A stretch of 64,000 nucleotides of DNA from Ramlibacter alkalitolerans (GCF_016722765.1 NZ_JAEQND010000007.1:62001-126000), one strand, 5' to 3'; shown: positions 10,324 through 19,398, counted from the stretch's first letter. Numbers and translations: made by a program. Notes: generated by a model not told the origin, from the sequence alone.

Positions 10324-10869
10324 CTACTTGCCGGGTTTGAGGCGGCCCAGGAGGGCGAACGGATGCTCCTTTTCCGCCTCCGCCGCCTCGAAGTCCACGT
10401 CCACCGCCGACATTTTCACGGGCTGCGGGCAGACCTCGTGGCGCGGGGCGACGGGCAGCTCCATGAGCAGTTCGTCTTCCACCAGTTCCACCAGGTCGAA
10501 GCTGCGGCTCAAGGCGAGCAGGTCTTCCTCGGACTCGTCGTCTTCGGCCGCCGCCGTGGCTTCGTCGGCGACGAAGCGGAAGGCACGGCGCACCTGCAGC
10601 GGCACGTCCACGGGCGTGAGGCAGCGCTGGCAGACCAGCGGCAAGGTCGCGTCGGCCTCCAGGTGCACCCACACCTGGGGCTGCAGGTGGCCGGGATTGA
10701 GCAGTTCGCCGCGCGCCTGCCAGCGCACGTTGCGGGCGAGATCGGCGCCGTCGTCCGTCTCGGCGACCAGCCTGCGGAAGCTGCGCAGGTGCTCGCTGGC
10801 GTCGATCTCGCCGCCCTCCTCGGCGAAGCGGCGGACGTCCAGGCGATGCGGGTCGAAATCCTTGGCCAT
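10324..10869 (-). CDS. yceD: YceD/DUF177 family protein (23S rRNA accumulation protein)
   Basis: A 181-residue DUF177 protein, a family needed for normal 23S rRNA accumulation and usually paired with rpmF. The central [16 protein letters not shown] segment holds the conserved Cys-X2-Cys. The C-terminal part is acidic ([11 protein letters not shown]) and contains [11 protein letters not shown], typical of the family. The ATG at 10869 ([11 protein letters not shown]) is chosen over an in-frame start 11 codons upstream because the conserved start begins there. It is divergent from maf, with only 26 bases between them, so promoters overlap. Confidence 0.92.
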   Translation of the reverse strand: MAKDFDPHRLDVRRFAEEGGEIDASEHLRSFRRLVAETDDGADLARNVRWQARGELLNPGHLQPQVWVHLEADATLPLVCQRCLTPVDVPLQVRRAFRFVADEATAAAEDDESEEDLLALSRSFDLVELVEDELLMELPVAPRHEVCPQPVKMSAVDVDFEAAEAEKEHPFALLGRLKPGK

Positions 10870-10895
10870 GAATTCAGTGTAAGAGAATCGGGTCC

Positions 10896-11501
10896 ATGAC
10901 ACTGCCTGCCGCGGCCCCGTTCACCCGTCCGCTCGTCCTCGGATCGACGTCGGCGTACCGCCGGGAGCTGCTGGCACGGCTGCGCCTGCCGTTCAGCGTC
11001 GAGCCGCCGGAGGTGGACGAAACGCCGCTGGGCGAGGAAGCGCCTGGGCCGCTGGCGCGCCGCCTGGCTGCGGCCAAGGCCGCTGCCGTCGCTCGGCGGC
11101 ACCCCGCCGCGATCGTGATCGGCTCCGACCAGGTTGCCGACCTGGACGGAGAGCCGCTGGGCAAGCCCGGCAACCATGCGAACGCGACCGCGCAGCTGCG
11201 CCGGATGAGCGGCCGCACCGTCATCTTCCACACCGCACTGAGCGTGGTCTGCCACGAGAGCGGCTTCGCGCAGCATGACCTTGCCCCGGTGAAGGTGCGC
11301 TTTCGCGCACTGGACGCCGCCGAGATCGAGGCCTACCTGCGGGCGGAACAGCCGTACGACTGCGCCGGCAGCGCGCGCAGCGAAGGCGCGGGCATCGCCC
11401 TGCTCGACGCGATCGAGAGCGACGATCCGACGGCGCTCATCGGCCTGCCGCTGATCCGCACCTCCCGCATGCTGCGCGCCGCGGGCCTGCGCGTGTTCTG
11501 A
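10896..11501 (+). CDS. maf: Maf-like nucleotide pyrophosphatase
   Basis: A 201-residue Maf/YceF-family enzyme, expected to hydrolyse non-canonical or methylated nucleoside triphosphates to monophosphates. The N-terminal LVLGSTSAYRRELLARL and the central VIGSDQVADLDGEPLGKPG are diagnostic, and YDCAGSARSEGAGIALL matches the conserved C-terminal part. The stop overlaps the next start (TGATG), so it is coupled to the following methyltransferase gene. Confidence 0.93.
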   Translation: MTLPAAAPFTRPLVLGSTSAYRRELLARLRLPFSVEPPEVDETPLGEEAPGPLARRLAAAKAAAVARRHPAAIVIGSDQVADLDGEPLGKPGNHANATAQLRRMSGRTVIFHTALSVVCHESGFAQHDLAPVKVRFRALDAAEIEAYLRAEQPYDCAGSARSEGAGIALLDAIESDDPTALIGLPLIRTSRMLRAAGLRVF

Positions 11502-12259
11502 TGCCGGGCCGGCTCTACCTCGTTCCGGCGCCGCTGGACTTCGGCTGCGAACAGACGGTCGCGCTCGGCGAGGTGCTGCCGGCGGGCACGCTGGCGGTCG
11601 CGGCGCGGCTGTCCCACTGGATCTGCGAGAACGCCAAGAGCGCACGCGCCTACCTCAAGCGCGTCGGCGAAGTGCAGCCGCTAGCGCTGCCACTGCAGCA
11701 GCAGCGCATCACGGAGCTGCCGCGCCAGGTGCACAAGAAGGGCGACCACAAGCCCTCGTCCTTCGATGCCCGTCCCCTGCTGCAGGCGGCCGCCGCAGGC
11801 GAGGACATGGGCCTGCTGAGCGAAGCCGGCATGCCGGCCGTGGCCGACCCGGGCTCGTCGGTGGTGCGGGCCGCGCACGAGCTCGGGATCGAGGTGGTGC
11901 CGCTGGTCGGGCCGGTGTCGCTGCTGCTGACCCTGGCGGCCAGCGGCCTCAACGGCCAGGACTTCGCGTTCGTGGGTTACCTGCCGCAGGATGCCCCAGC
12001 GCGGGCGCAGCGCCTGCGCGAACTGGAGGCGCTGGCCTGGCGCACCGGCCAGACCCAGTTGTTCATCGAGACGCCGTACCGCAACGAGGCGGTGTGGCAG
12101 GCGCTGTTGCAGACCCTGAAGCCGCAGACGCGGCTGGCGGTCGGGACGGGCTTGACCTTGCCCGAGGCGAGTTGCCGCAGTGCGAGCGCGGCGGCGTGGA
12201 AGCAGCGGCCGTCGCCGGTCAGGAACGACACCCCGGCGGTGTTCGCGATCGGGCCGTGA
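11501..12259 (+). CDS. RsmI-like SAM-dependent methyltransferase
   Basis: A tetrapyrrole-methylase-fold protein of 252 residues related to RsmI (16S rRNA C1402 ribose methyltransferase) but of the divergent paralogous type. GLLSEAGMPAVADPGSSVV matches the conserved SAM-binding segment, and PLVGPVSLLLTLAASGL, FVGYLP and FIETPYRN match further family motifs. The start codon overlaps the maf stop by one base. Substrate is uncertain: a second RsmI-type gene would be expected elsewhere in the genome. Confidence 0.85.
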   Translation: MPGRLYLVPAPLDFGCEQTVALGEVLPAGTLAVAARLSHWICENAKSARAYLKRVGEVQPLALPLQQQRITELPRQVHKKGDHKPSSFDARPLLQAAAAGEDMGLLSEAGMPAVADPGSSVVRAAHELGIEVVPLVGPVSLLLTLAASGLNGQDFAFVGYLPQDAPARAQRLRELEALAWRTGQTQLFIETPYRNEAVWQALLQTLKPQTRLAVGTGLTLPEASCRSASAAAWKQRPSPVRNDTPAVFAIGP

Positions 12260-12280
12260 GCGTCCGCCGTCGCCCCGCAT

Positions 12281-12374
12281 CCGTCATTCCCGCGAAGGCG
12301 GGAATCCAGGGCTCCCGATGAAGCGCGGCCGCGCTGCGCGCGGTTCTGGATCCCCGCCTGCGCGGGGATGACGG
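12281..12374. repeat. Dispersed palindromic repeat, CGTCATTCCCGCGAAGGCGGG family, copy 1
   Basis: Two inverted halves. The left half (12281-12311) reads CCGTCATTCCCGCGAAGGCG and continues GGAATCCAGGG; the right half (about 12346-12374) is its near reverse complement, with CCCCGCCTGCGCGGGG. Each half can also fold on itself. It occupies the junction between two convergent genes. A second copy of the same design is at 19272-19358. Confidence 0.85.
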
Positions 12375-12428
12375 CCTAGCGGGGGATGACGGCCTGGCGG
12401 GGGATGACGGCCTGGCGGGAGTTGACCG
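12375..12428. repeat. Three tandem 18-bp degenerate units
   Basis: CCTAGCGGGGGATGACGG, CCTGGCGGGGGATGACGG and CCTGGCGGGAGTTGACCG follow each other without gaps, starting right after the palindromic repeat, whose GGGGATGACGG end is the likely source of the unit. A partial fourth unit (TCTGGCGAG) runs towards the sppA stop. Confidence 0.85.
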
Positions 12429-12437
12429 TCTGGCGAG

Positions 12438-13445
12438 TCAACGCAGCGCCGGCAGCGTCCGCATCGCCTTCACCGCCCCTTCACCAATCGCCGCACCGAA
12501 GCGCTTGGCCAGCTTCTCCGCCACGTTCTCGTGGCGCGTGTAGTCCACCAGTTCTTCGGCCTTGATCACTTCGCGGGCCACGTAGTCCAGGTTGCCCAAC
12601 TGGTCGGCGAGGCCGAGGTCGATCGCCTGCTGGCCGGTCCAGAACAGGCCGCTGAACAGCTCCGGCGTTTCCTTCAGGCGCTGGCCCCGGCCCGTGCGCA
12701 CCACGTCGATGAACTGGCGGTGCACCACGTTCAGCATTTGCTGCGCGTGGTCCTTCTGCCGCGGGGTCTGCGGGCTGAAGGGATCGAGGAAGCCCTTGTT
12801 CTCGCCGGCCGTGAGCAGCCGGCGCTCGACGCCCAGCTTGTCCATCAGCCCCACGAAGCCGAAGCCCTCCATCAGCACGCCGATGCTGCCGACCATGCTG
12901 GCCTTGTCGACGAAGATGCGGTCGGCCGAGACGGCGATGTAATAGGCCGCCGAGGCGCACGACTCCTCGACGACGGCGTACAGCGGCTTCTTGTACCTGG
13001 CCTTGAGCCGGCGCAGTTCGTCGTTGATGATGCCCGCCTGCACCGGGCTGCCACCGGGGGAGTTGATCAGGAGCACCACGCCCTGGGCGCCGGCATCCTC
13101 GAAGGCGGCCTTGGCCGCCGCGACGATGAACTCCGCGCTCGCTTCGCTCTTGGGGCCGATCTCGCCGTCGATCTCGATCACCGCGGTGTGCGGCGTGGTC
13201 TTGTCGGCTCCGGGCGTGCCCTTGTACGTGAGCGACCAGATCAGGAAGATGAAGAACGCCAGCCACGCCAGCCGCACGAAGGTGCGCCAGCGGCGCTGCG
13301 CCTTCTGCTCCTCGATGGTGGCGAACAGCAGCTTCTCCATGGTGCTGCGCTCCCAGCCCGGGGCCCCTTCCGCGCGAACCACCGGGGAGGCGGGCGCGCC
13401 GGCCGAAGGCGCATTCGACGGCGGCAGGTCGGATTCGTTGTTCAT
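12438..13445 (-). CDS. sppA: Signal peptide peptidase SppA (S49 family, short form)
   Basis: A 335-residue membrane-anchored S49 peptidase that degrades cleaved signal peptides. One transmembrane segment lies near residues 55-75 (FVRLAWLAFFIFLIW). The Ser-Lys dyad fits the short SppA type: Ser165 in EESCASAAYYIAVSAD and Lys217 in GENKGFLDP, 52 residues apart as in the Bacillus enzyme (Ser147 and Lys199). NSPGGSPVQAG is the conserved oxyanion-side motif. It begins right after the Rieske gene stop (no gap), so the two are coupled. Confidence 0.93.
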   Translation of the reverse strand: MNNESDLPPSNAPSAGAPASPVVRAEGAPGWERSTMEKLLFATIEEQKAQRRWRTFVRLAWLAFFIFLIWSLTYKGTPGADKTTPHTAVIEIDGEIGPKSEASAEFIVAAAKAAFEDAGAQGVVLLINSPGGSPVQAGIINDELRRLKARYKKPLYAVVEESCASAAYYIAVSADRIFVDKASMVGSIGVLMEGFGFVGLMDKLGVERRLLTAGENKGFLDPFSPQTPRQKDHAQQMLNVVHRQFIDVVRTGRGQRLKETPELFSGLFWTGQQAIDLGLADQLGNLDYVAREVIKAEELVDYTRHENVAEKLAKRFGAAIGEGAVKAMRTLPALR

Positions 13446-13826
13446 TTAGAAGGAGACCGGTTGCAGGTTGAAGGCAGTATGCCAGTGCACCACGCCGTCG
13501 CTCTCGGTGAGCGCGATGCGCACCAGGCCGCCGCGGCACGGGCCGCTGGCGCACGCACCGGTATCGGGCTGGTACACGGCGCCGTGGGTGCCGCACAGCA
13601 GCCAGCGGCCGCTGTCGTCGAAGAAGCGGTCCGGCTGCCAGTCCATCTCCATCGCGACGTGCGTGCAGCGATTCAGGTAGGCGTGCACCCGGCCCTGGAA
13701 GCGGATGGCGAAGGCGCGGCAGGTCTGGCCGCCGTAGACGACGTCGAAGGGCACGGCCACTCCGCCGTCCACCAGGTCCCGCGAGTTGCACAGGGGGACG
13801 CGGCTGGCGTCGGCGGCGTCAGGCAT
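13446..13826 (-). CDS. Rieske [2Fe-2S] domain protein
   Basis: A single-domain Rieske protein of 126 residues, probably a cytoplasmic ferredoxin-like electron carrier. Cluster ligands are Cys54 and His56 (CTH) and Cys78 and His81 (CGTH). The loop between them is unusual in length and rich in aromatics (MEMDWQPDRFFDDSGRWLL). The start overlaps the gph stop by 8 bases. No oxygenase or reductase partner is adjacent; the gene is placed between gph and sppA, so its role is not known. Confidence 0.9.
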   Translation of the reverse strand: MPDAADASRVPLCNSRDLVDGGVAVPFDVVYGGQTCRAFAIRFQGRVHAYLNRCTHVAMEMDWQPDRFFDDSGRWLLCGTHGAVYQPDTGACASGPCRGGLVRIALTESDGVVHWHTAFNLQPVSF

Positions 13827-14487
13827 GGTGCAGCAGCCACTCGTGCAGTTCGCGCACGGAATGCACCACCGCCCGGGGACCGAGCGCCTCGAAATCGTCG
13901 GTGGGATGGGCGCCGTAGCTCACGCCGACGCTGGCGCAGCCGGCATTCAGCGCCATCTGCAGGTCGTGGGTGGTGTCGCCGATCATCAGCGTGCGTTCCG
14001 GCTCGGTGCCGAACTCCTGCATCAGCTCGATCAGCATGCAGGGATCCGGCTTGCCGGCCGTCTCGTCCGCGGTGCGGGAGCCGTCGAACACGCCGGCGAG
14101 CTGCGCGGACCGCAGGGCCTCGTCGAGGCCCCGGCGCGACTTGCCGGTGGCCACCGCAAGCCGGTGCTGCCGCTCGCGCAGTTCGGCCAGCATCGGCAGG
14201 ACGCCGTCGAACAGCGTGATGTCGTCCTGGTGCACCAGGTAGTGCTTGCGGTAGTTGGCCCCGAGCTCCGCATAGCGTTCGCGGGGCACGTCGGGCGCGG
14301 CGTGGGCCAGGGCCTCCATCAGCCCCATGCCGATCACGTAGGCGGCATCGCGCTCGCTGGGGACGGCGCCGCCGACGTCGGCCACCGCCTGCTGGATGCA
14401 GCGGACGATGATCTTGGTGGAGTCGAACAGCGTGCCGTCCCAGTCAAAGGCGATCAGGTCGTACTGGCGGGGGCGGGATGCGGGCAT
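13819..14487 (-). CDS. gph: HAD-family phosphatase, phosphoglycolate phosphatase-like
   Basis: A 222-residue haloacid-dehalogenase hydrolase. Motif I is FDWDGTLFDS (nucleophile Asp15, acid Asp17), motif II is the VATGKS threonine, and motif IV is MIGDTTHDLQMA. KPDPCML supplies the motif III lysine. Gph-like activity (2-phosphoglycolate to glycolate) is the usual annotation but substrate is not proven. The first 44 bases of the gene overlap the end of rluC on the same strand in a different frame, which is long for a coupled pair. Confidence 0.88.
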   Translation of the reverse strand: MPASRPRQYDLIAFDWDGTLFDSTKIIVRCIQQAVADVGGAVPSERDAAYVIGMGLMEALAHAAPDVPRERYAELGANYRKHYLVHQDDITLFDGVLPMLAELRERQHRLAVATGKSRRGLDEALRSAQLAGVFDGSRTADETAGKPDPCMLIELMQEFGTEPERTLMIGDTTHDLQMALNAGCASVGVSYGAHPTDDFEALGPRAVVHSVRELHEWLLHHA

Positions 14488-15499
14488 GGTCGGTGAATTT
14501 CTGCAGTTCGGCCGGCAGCGGCGCCTGCAGCGAGACGCGTTCGCCGGTGGCGGGATGATCGAACTGTAACCGCCACGCATGCAGGAACATGCGCCTGAGG
14601 CCCTGGCGGACCAGCGCCTTGTTCAGGTCGAAGTCGCCGTACTTGTCGTCGCCCAGGATCGGGTGGCCGGCGGAGGCGAGGTGGACGCGGATCTGGTGGG
14701 TGCGGCCGGTCTTGATGGTGACTTCGAGGAGGGTGGCTTCCCTGGCGGCGGGAGCGCCCCCACCTCCGCCCTCCGCCAGAGGGGGAGGGAGTGAAAACCG
14801 CTGGGCCACCTTGACCAGGGTGATGGATCGCATGCCGTCCGGGTCGTCCTTGGCGACGACGCGCACGCGCCGCTCGCCGTCGCCCTGCAGGTACTTGTGC
14901 AGCGGCTGGTCGATCACCTTGCGGTTGGCGGGCCAGGCGCCGGCCACCAGGGCCAGGTAGGTCTTGCCGGTCTCGCGCTCGCGGAACTGGTCCTGCAGCC
15001 GGGTGAGGGCCGAACGCTTCTTGGCCACCAGCAGGATGCCGGAAGTCTCGCGGTCCAGCCGGTGCACCAGTTCGAGGAATTTCGACGCGGGCCGGGCCTG
15101 CCTCAGCTGTTCGATCACGCCGAAGCTCACGCCGCTGCCCCCATGCACCGCCACCCCGGCCGGCTTGTCGATCGCCAGCAGGTGTTCGTCTTCGAACAGG
15201 AGGGGGAACTCGCGCGGCGGCGCCGGCTTCTCCGCCTTCGCGGCGGCGGCTTCGGACCGGCGCACGGGCGGCAGCCGCACCACGTCGCCCAGCGCCACCC
15301 GCGCATCGGCCGAAGCACGGCCCTTGTTCACCCGCACCTCGCCGGAGCGGATGATCCGGTACACATGCGTCTTCGGCACGCCCTTGAGGACCCGGATCAG
15401 GAAATTATCCAGTCGTTGACCGGCGGACTCCTCCCCGACTGTCAGAAATTGGACCTCGGCGCTTGCAGGGGGCGAGCCGCCCCCTATAATCGGTTTCAC
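14444..15499 (-). CDS. rluC: 23S rRNA pseudouridine synthase RluC-like
   Basis: Makes pseudouridines in 23S rRNA. An N-terminal S4 domain (GQRLDNFLIRVLKGVPKTHV, RIIRSGEVRVNKGR) is followed by the RluA-type catalytic domain with the active Asp in VHRLDRETSGILLV. HQIRVHLASAGHPILGDDKY is the conserved C-terminal motif. The start is uncertain: the GTG at 15499 (giving MKPIIGGGS, 351 residues) fits family length, but no ribosome binding site is visible and the frame stays open to 15817. A low-complexity GGGGGAPAAREA insert is present. The divergent rne promoter overlaps its first codons. Confidence 0.88.
   Translation of the reverse strand: MKPIIGGGSPPASAEVQFLTVGEESAGQRLDNFLIRVLKGVPKTHVYRIIRSGEVRVNKGRASADARVALGDVVRLPPVRRSEAAAAKAEKPAPPREFPLLFEDEHLLAIDKPAGVAVHGGSGVSFGVIEQLRQARPASKFLELVHRLDRETSGILLVAKKRSALTRLQDQFRERETGKTYLALVAGAWPANRKVIDQPLHKYLQGDGERRVRVVAKDDPDGMRSITLVKVAQRFSLPPPLAEGGGGGAPAAREATLLEVTIKTGRTHQIRVHLASAGHPILGDDKYGDFDLNKALVRQGLRRMFLHAWRLQFDHPATGERVSLQAPLPAELQKFTDHARIPPPPVRPDRL
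15463..15490 (+). promoter_or_regulatory. Sigma-70 promoter for rne
   Basis: TTGCAG (15463-15468), a 16-base spacer that itself contains a GGGGGCG/CGCCCCC-like inverted repeat, and a perfect TATAAT (15485-15490). Transcription would start near 15497, giving a leader of about 510 bases before rne. The promoter lies at the 5' end of the rluC frame on the other strand. Confidence 0.75.
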
Positions 15500-16010
15500 C
15501 AGGGTTACGCTGTAAGTGGTTGATTTGGCTGGCAGTTTAGTCCACGCCCACACCATCGCAGCACTGGCAGGTCGATGCCGCCGGCACCGACGCACGCATT
15601 TCCAGGGTCTTTCGCCCTCCAGAGCGCGCGCTCGGCGCCGGCATGGTCCGGCTCTTCGAAACACTGAACGGAATAACAAGTCCGCCAGCAAGGCGCTGGC
15701 GGACGGATCAAAGCGAGACAACGCGGTGCTGATGGTGCTCCTCATGGTTTTCTGGCGCTGGCTGCTGCCCGCGCCCGCCATGCGAGCACCGTGGCCCCTC
15801 GTCGGCATCATCCCCACCGCAGCCCCTGCGGTGCAGCGCCATCATCGGCTCGCCCCCATCCCTGTGCCCTTGCGTAGGTTGCTGAGCTAGCGAGCTCCGG
15901 CAAGTCCTGTCGCACACCGGCCATTCCCGTCCGTTTCGAAGCGTCGTTCCGGCACCGAAGTTCGCGCCCTTCCCCGGGCGCGGTGTGTCCAAGAACAAAA
16001 GGTGACGCTA
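15497..16010 (+). promoter_or_regulatory. Long 5' leader of rne mRNA, probable autoregulatory region
   Basis: No convincing gene lies in this stretch. It is the transcribed leader of rne if the promoter at 15463-15490 is used. It contains a strong hairpin at 15681-15703 (9-bp stem TCCGCCAGC/GCTGGCGGA, 5-base loop) and other inverted repeats. In Escherichia coli a 361-base rne leader with hairpins lets RNase E limit its own mRNA; the same role is inferred here from length and structure. Confidence 0.6.
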
Positions 16011-19000
16011 ATGAAGCGGATGCTGATCAATGCCACCCAGGCCGAAGAACGCCGGCTGGCCATCGTCGACGGGCAGAAGCTCCTCGACTACGAAATCGAG
16101 ATCGAAGGGCGCGAGCAGCGCAAGGGCAACATCTACAAGGCCGTCGTGACGCGCGTGGAGCCGTCGCTCGAAGCCTGTTTCGTCGACTACGGCGAGGACA
16201 GGCACGGCTTCCTGCCGTTCAAGGAAATCTCCAAGCAGTACTTCGCGCCCGGCGTGTCGCCCTCGCAGGCCCGCATCAACGAGGTGATCCGCGAAGGCCA
16301 GGAACTGCTGGTCCAGGTCGAGAAGGAAGAGCGCGGCAACAAGGGCGCCGCGCTGACCACCTTCATTTCGCTGGCGGGCCGCTACGTGGTCCTGATGCCG
16401 AACAACCCGCGCGGCGGTGGCGTGAGCCGCCGCATCGAGGGCGACGACCGGGCCGAACTCAAGGAGGCGATGGACCAGCTGGAGTACCCGAACGGGATGT
16501 CCATCATCGCCCGCACGGCCGGCATCGGCCGCAGCGCGCCCGAACTCCAGTGGGACCTGAACTACCTGCTGAAGCTGTGGAGCGCCGTCGAAGGCGCGGC
16601 CAAGGGCGGCAAGGGCGCCTTCCTGATCTACCAGGAATCGAGCCTGGTGATCCGCGCGATCCGCGACTACTTCAACAGCGACATCGGCGACATCCTGATC
16701 GATACCGACGACATTTTCGAGCAGGCGCACCAGTTCATGTCGCACGTCATGCCCGAGCATGCCGCGCGCGTGAAGCGCTACCGCGATGACGCCCCGCTGT
16801 TCAGCCGGTTCCAGATCGAGCACCAGATCGAGTCGGCCTATGCCCGCGAGGTCAAGCTGCCCTCCGGCGGCGTCGTGGTGATCGACCACACGGAAGCGCT
16901 GGTCTCGATCGACGTCAACTCGGCCCGCGCCATCAAGGGCGGCGACATCGAGGAGACCGCCACCCGCACCAACCTGGAAGCTGCCGATGAGGTCGCCCGC
17001 CAGATGCGCCTGCGCGACCTGGGGGGCCTGATCGTGATCGACTTCATCGACATGGAAGAGTCGAAGAACCGGCGCGAAGTGGAGAACCGCCTGCGCGACG
17101 CCCTGCGGCAGGACCGCGCCCGCGTGCAGTTCGGCTCGATCTCGAAGTTCGGCCTGATGGAGATGAGCCGCCAGCGCCTGCGCCCGGCCCTGTCCGAAGG
17201 CGCGTCCATCCCCTGCCCGCGCTGCGGCGGCCACGGCCACATCCGCGACACGGAAAGCTCGGCGCTGCAGATCCTGCGCATCATCCAGGAAGAGTCCATG
17301 AAGGACAGCACCGCCGCGGTGCAGGTGCAGGTGCCGGTGGAAGTCGCTTCCTTCCTGCTGAACGAGAAGCGGACCGAGATCGCGAAGATCGAGCTGAAGC
17401 AGAAGATCAGCGTCCTGATGATCCCGAACAAGACGCTCGAGACGCCGAACTACCGGCTCGAGCGCCTGAAGCACGACGACCCGCGTCTCGACAACCTCAA
17501 GGCCAGCTACCACATGGCCGAGGACTTCGACGAGACCACGCAGGTCACGCGCCGCTCGCACGAGCGCACCAACAAGCAGGAGCCGATGATCAAGGGCGTG
17601 CTGCCCGACGCGCCGGCGCCGATGCCGGTGCCCCGCCCCGCCGCCCCCGAGCCGGTGGCCAAGGCCGCACCGGCGCCAGCCCCTGCCGTCCCCGTTGCGG
17701 CGGCTCCGGTGGCGCCGCAAGCCGCGCCGGCCGAGAAGGGATTCTTCTCCTGGTTCAAGAGCGTGCTGGGCCTCGCCCCGGTGGCCGAACCGGTGCCGGC
17801 CGCCGCGGCCGCCCCGGTGCCCGAGGCGAAGAAGGAAGAAAAGCGTGGCGAAGGCCGCGGCGAGCGCCGCGACGGCCGCCGCGGTGAAGGCCGTGGCGAG
17901 CGCGGTGGCCGCGATCGCCGCCGCGACGGCGAGCCGCGCCGCGAGCGCGCGGTGGCGGAAGGTACCGAAGGCAGCGGGCAACGCGCCGAAGGCCAGCAGC
18001 GTGGCGAAGGCCAGCAGGGCCGCGAACAGCGCGACGGCCGCCGCGACCGAGGTGGCCGGGGCGAAGGGCGCGAAGCGCGCGAGCAACGCGAGGGACGCGA
18101 GCCGCGCGAAGGCCGTGAGCCGCGCGAAGCACGTGAAGGACGCGAGCCGCGCGAAGCACGTGAGGGGCGCGAGCCGCGCGAGGCCCGCGAAGGCCGGGAA
18201 CAGCGCGAACCGCGGGAAGCCCGCGAAGCACGTGAGGCGCGCGAGCCCCGCGAAGCGCGCGAGCCGCGTGAGGCGCGCGAACCGCGGGAAGGCCGCGAAC
18301 AGCGCGACGACCGCGAGCCGCGTGAAAGCCGCGAGCGCCACGAGGCGCGCCAGCGCCGCGAATCCGAGCGCCAGCAGCGCGAGGAGCGCGATGTGGCCGA
18401 AGGACGCGGCCGTCCGGAAGAAGAAGCGCAGCTGCCGCTGGAAGCGGTGGCCGAAGGCGGCACGCCGGAGCAGCGCGAGGACCGGCCGCCGCGCGGCGAG
18501 CGCGGTGAGCGCGGCGAAGGCCGCCGCCGGGACCGGGGGGATCGCCGCGAGCGCGGCCCGCGCGAAGGCGCACCCGCCGAAGCGGCGTCCGGCAACACGC
18601 CGGCCGATGCGCTGGCCGGTGCTGCCGGTTCGGTCGGCGAGGTGACCGAGTCGGGCGACCTGCAACGGCCGCCGCAGGCCGATCCGGTGCTCGAGTCGCA
18701 CACGCACTTCGACGAGGCGCGTCCCGTCGAGGGCGACGACGGTGAACGCCGCGAGCGCCGCTCGCGCGACCGCTACGGGCGCGATCGCCAGCGTGGCGAA
18801 CGCGGCGAGCGCGCGGCCGACGAGACGATCGTCGCCGCCGGCGCCGAAGTCTCTCCGGCCGAAGCGGAGGTGTTCGCCGGGCACGCGCCGATGCCGCAGG
18901 AGCAGCACGCGAGCGCGCCGGTGCAGCAGCCCCGCCCGCCCGCCACGGCGACGCTGGAGGCGATCCACGCCGACAGTGTGCCGCGCGTGCAGCCGTTCCA

Positions 19001-19220
19001 GCTGCCGGTCGACGACCTGATGAACGTGGCGCAGGGCTCCGGCCTGCAGTGGGTGATGTCGGACGCCGGGAAGATCGCCGCCGCCCAGGCCGCGATGGCC
19101 GCCGAGCCCAAGCCGGTGCACGTGCCGCGCGAGCGGCCGCCGGTGACGGAGTCGGACGAAGGCCCGCTGGTGCTGGTGGAGACCAGGCGCGACCTGCGGA
19201 ACCTGCAGTTGCCGTTCTGA
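16011..19220 (+). CDS. rne: Ribonuclease E
   Basis: The main endoribonuclease for mRNA decay and rRNA/tRNA processing, 1069 residues. The start at 16011 ([17 protein letters not shown]) has AAGGTGA upstream and matches the family N-terminus. S1 domain about residues 35-120; catalytic DNase-I-like region with [20 protein letters not shown] and VIDFIDMEE; zinc-link cysteines in CPRCGG (about 402-405). From about residue 520 the tail is disordered: proline/alanine-rich, then a long Arg/Glu-rich stretch with tandem REGREPREA-type repeats (about 686-793), expected to bind RNA and degradosome partners. The C-terminal peptide [17 protein letters not shown] may be a partner-binding motif. Confidence 0.97.
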   Translation: MKRMLINATQAEERRLAIVDGQKLLDYEIEIEGREQRKGNIYKAVVTRVEPSLEACFVDYGEDRHGFLPFKEISKQYFAPGVSPSQARINEVIREGQELLVQVEKEERGNKGAALTTFISLAGRYVVLMPNNPRGGGVSRRIEGDDRAELKEAMDQLEYPNGMSIIARTAGIGRSAPELQWDLNYLLKLWSAVEGAAKGGKGAFLIYQESSLVIRAIRDYFNSDIGDILIDTDDIFEQAHQFMSHVMPEHAARVKRYRDDAPLFSRFQIEHQIESAYAREVKLPSGGVVVIDHTEALVSIDVNSARAIKGGDIEETATRTNLEAADEVARQMRLRDLGGLIVIDFIDMEESKNRREVENRLRDALRQDRARVQFGSISKFGLMEMSRQRLRPALSEGASIPCPRCGGHGHIRDTESSALQILRIIQEESMKDSTAAVQVQVPVEVASFLLNEKRTEIAKIELKQKISVLMIPNKTLETPNYRLERLKHDDPRLDNLKASYHMAEDFDETTQVTRRSHERTNKQEPMIKGVLPDAPAPMPVPRPAAPEPVAKAAPAPAPAVPVAAAPVAPQAAPAEKGFFSWFKSVLGLAPVAEPVPAAAAAPVPEAKKEEKRGEGRGERRDGRRGEGRGERGGRDRRRDGEPRRERAVAEGTEGSGQRAEGQQRGEGQQGREQRDGRRDRGGRGEGREAREQREGREPREGREPREAREGREPREAREGREPREAREGREQREPREAREAREAREPREAREPREAREPREGREQRDDREPRESRERHEARQRRESERQQREERDVAEGRGRPEEEAQLPLEAVAEGGTPEQREDRPPRGERGERGEGRRRDRGDRRERGPREGAPAEAASGNTPADALAGAAGSVGEVTESGDLQRPPQADPVLESHTHFDEARPVEGDDGERRERRSRDRYGRDRQRGERGERAADETIVAAGAEVSPAEAEVFAGHAPMPQEQHASAPVQQPRPPATATLEAIHADSVPRVQPFQLPVDDLMNVAQGSGLQWVMSDAGKIAAAQAAMAAEPKPVHVPRERPPVTESDEGPLVLVETRRDLRNLQLPF
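18070..18390 (+). repeat. Arg-Glu tripeptide/nonapeptide coding repeat in rne
   Basis: About 100 codons made of RE-X triplets (X is P, A, G or Q), with a clear 27-bp period in the first part (REGREPREA units). It lies in the C-terminal arm of RNase E. Such tracts change length easily by slippage, so the copy number probably varies between strains. Confidence 0.85.
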
Positions 19221-19238
19221 GCGACGCGGCAGACGCAG

Positions 19239-19262
19239 AAAGGGCGCCTCGCGGCGCCCTTT
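19239..19262 (+). terminator. Terminator hairpin after rne
   Basis: A perfect 10-bp stem AAAGGGCGCC/GGCGCCCTTT with a TCGC tetraloop, followed by the T-rich TGTCTTTCTT. It starts 19 bases after the rne stop. The stem is symmetrical, and the A run on its left side could also help stop minus-strand hemY transcripts. Confidence 0.85.
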
Positions 19263-19271
19263 GTCTTTCTT

Positions 19272-19387
19272 CCGTCATCCCCGCGAAGGCGGGACCCAGG
19301 GCGTCCGGGGTGGGCCCGCGCGCGGGCCCACTGGATTCCCGCCTGCGCGGGAATGACGACGATCATTCCCCCTGCGCGGCAATGACG
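19272..19387. repeat. Dispersed palindromic repeat, CGTCATTCCCGCGAAGGCGGG family, copy 2
   Basis: Left half CCGTCATCCCCGCGAAGGCG (from 19272), then an inner GGGCCCGCGCGCGGGCCC palindrome, then the inverted right half TGGATTCCCGCCTGCGCGGG with AATGACG (to 19358). A truncated third half (ATCATTCCCCCTGCGCGGCA) follows to about 19387. Same architecture as 12281-12374 and again between convergent genes (rne and hemY). Confidence 0.85.
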
Positions 19388-19398
19388 ACGCCCGCCCC

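Noticed and set aside
12375-12428. Possible CRISPR array
   Set aside because: The 18-bp units are directly adjacent with no spacers, and no cas genes are present.
15516-15890. Small protein in the rne leader
   Set aside because: Arg/Pro-rich translation without motif or ribosome binding site; the region is better explained as an untranslated leader.
16008-19121. A 1037-codon open frame on minus, opposite rne
   Set aside because: Low-complexity Leu/Ala/Arg translation of the antisense of RNase E, which is certain from motifs.
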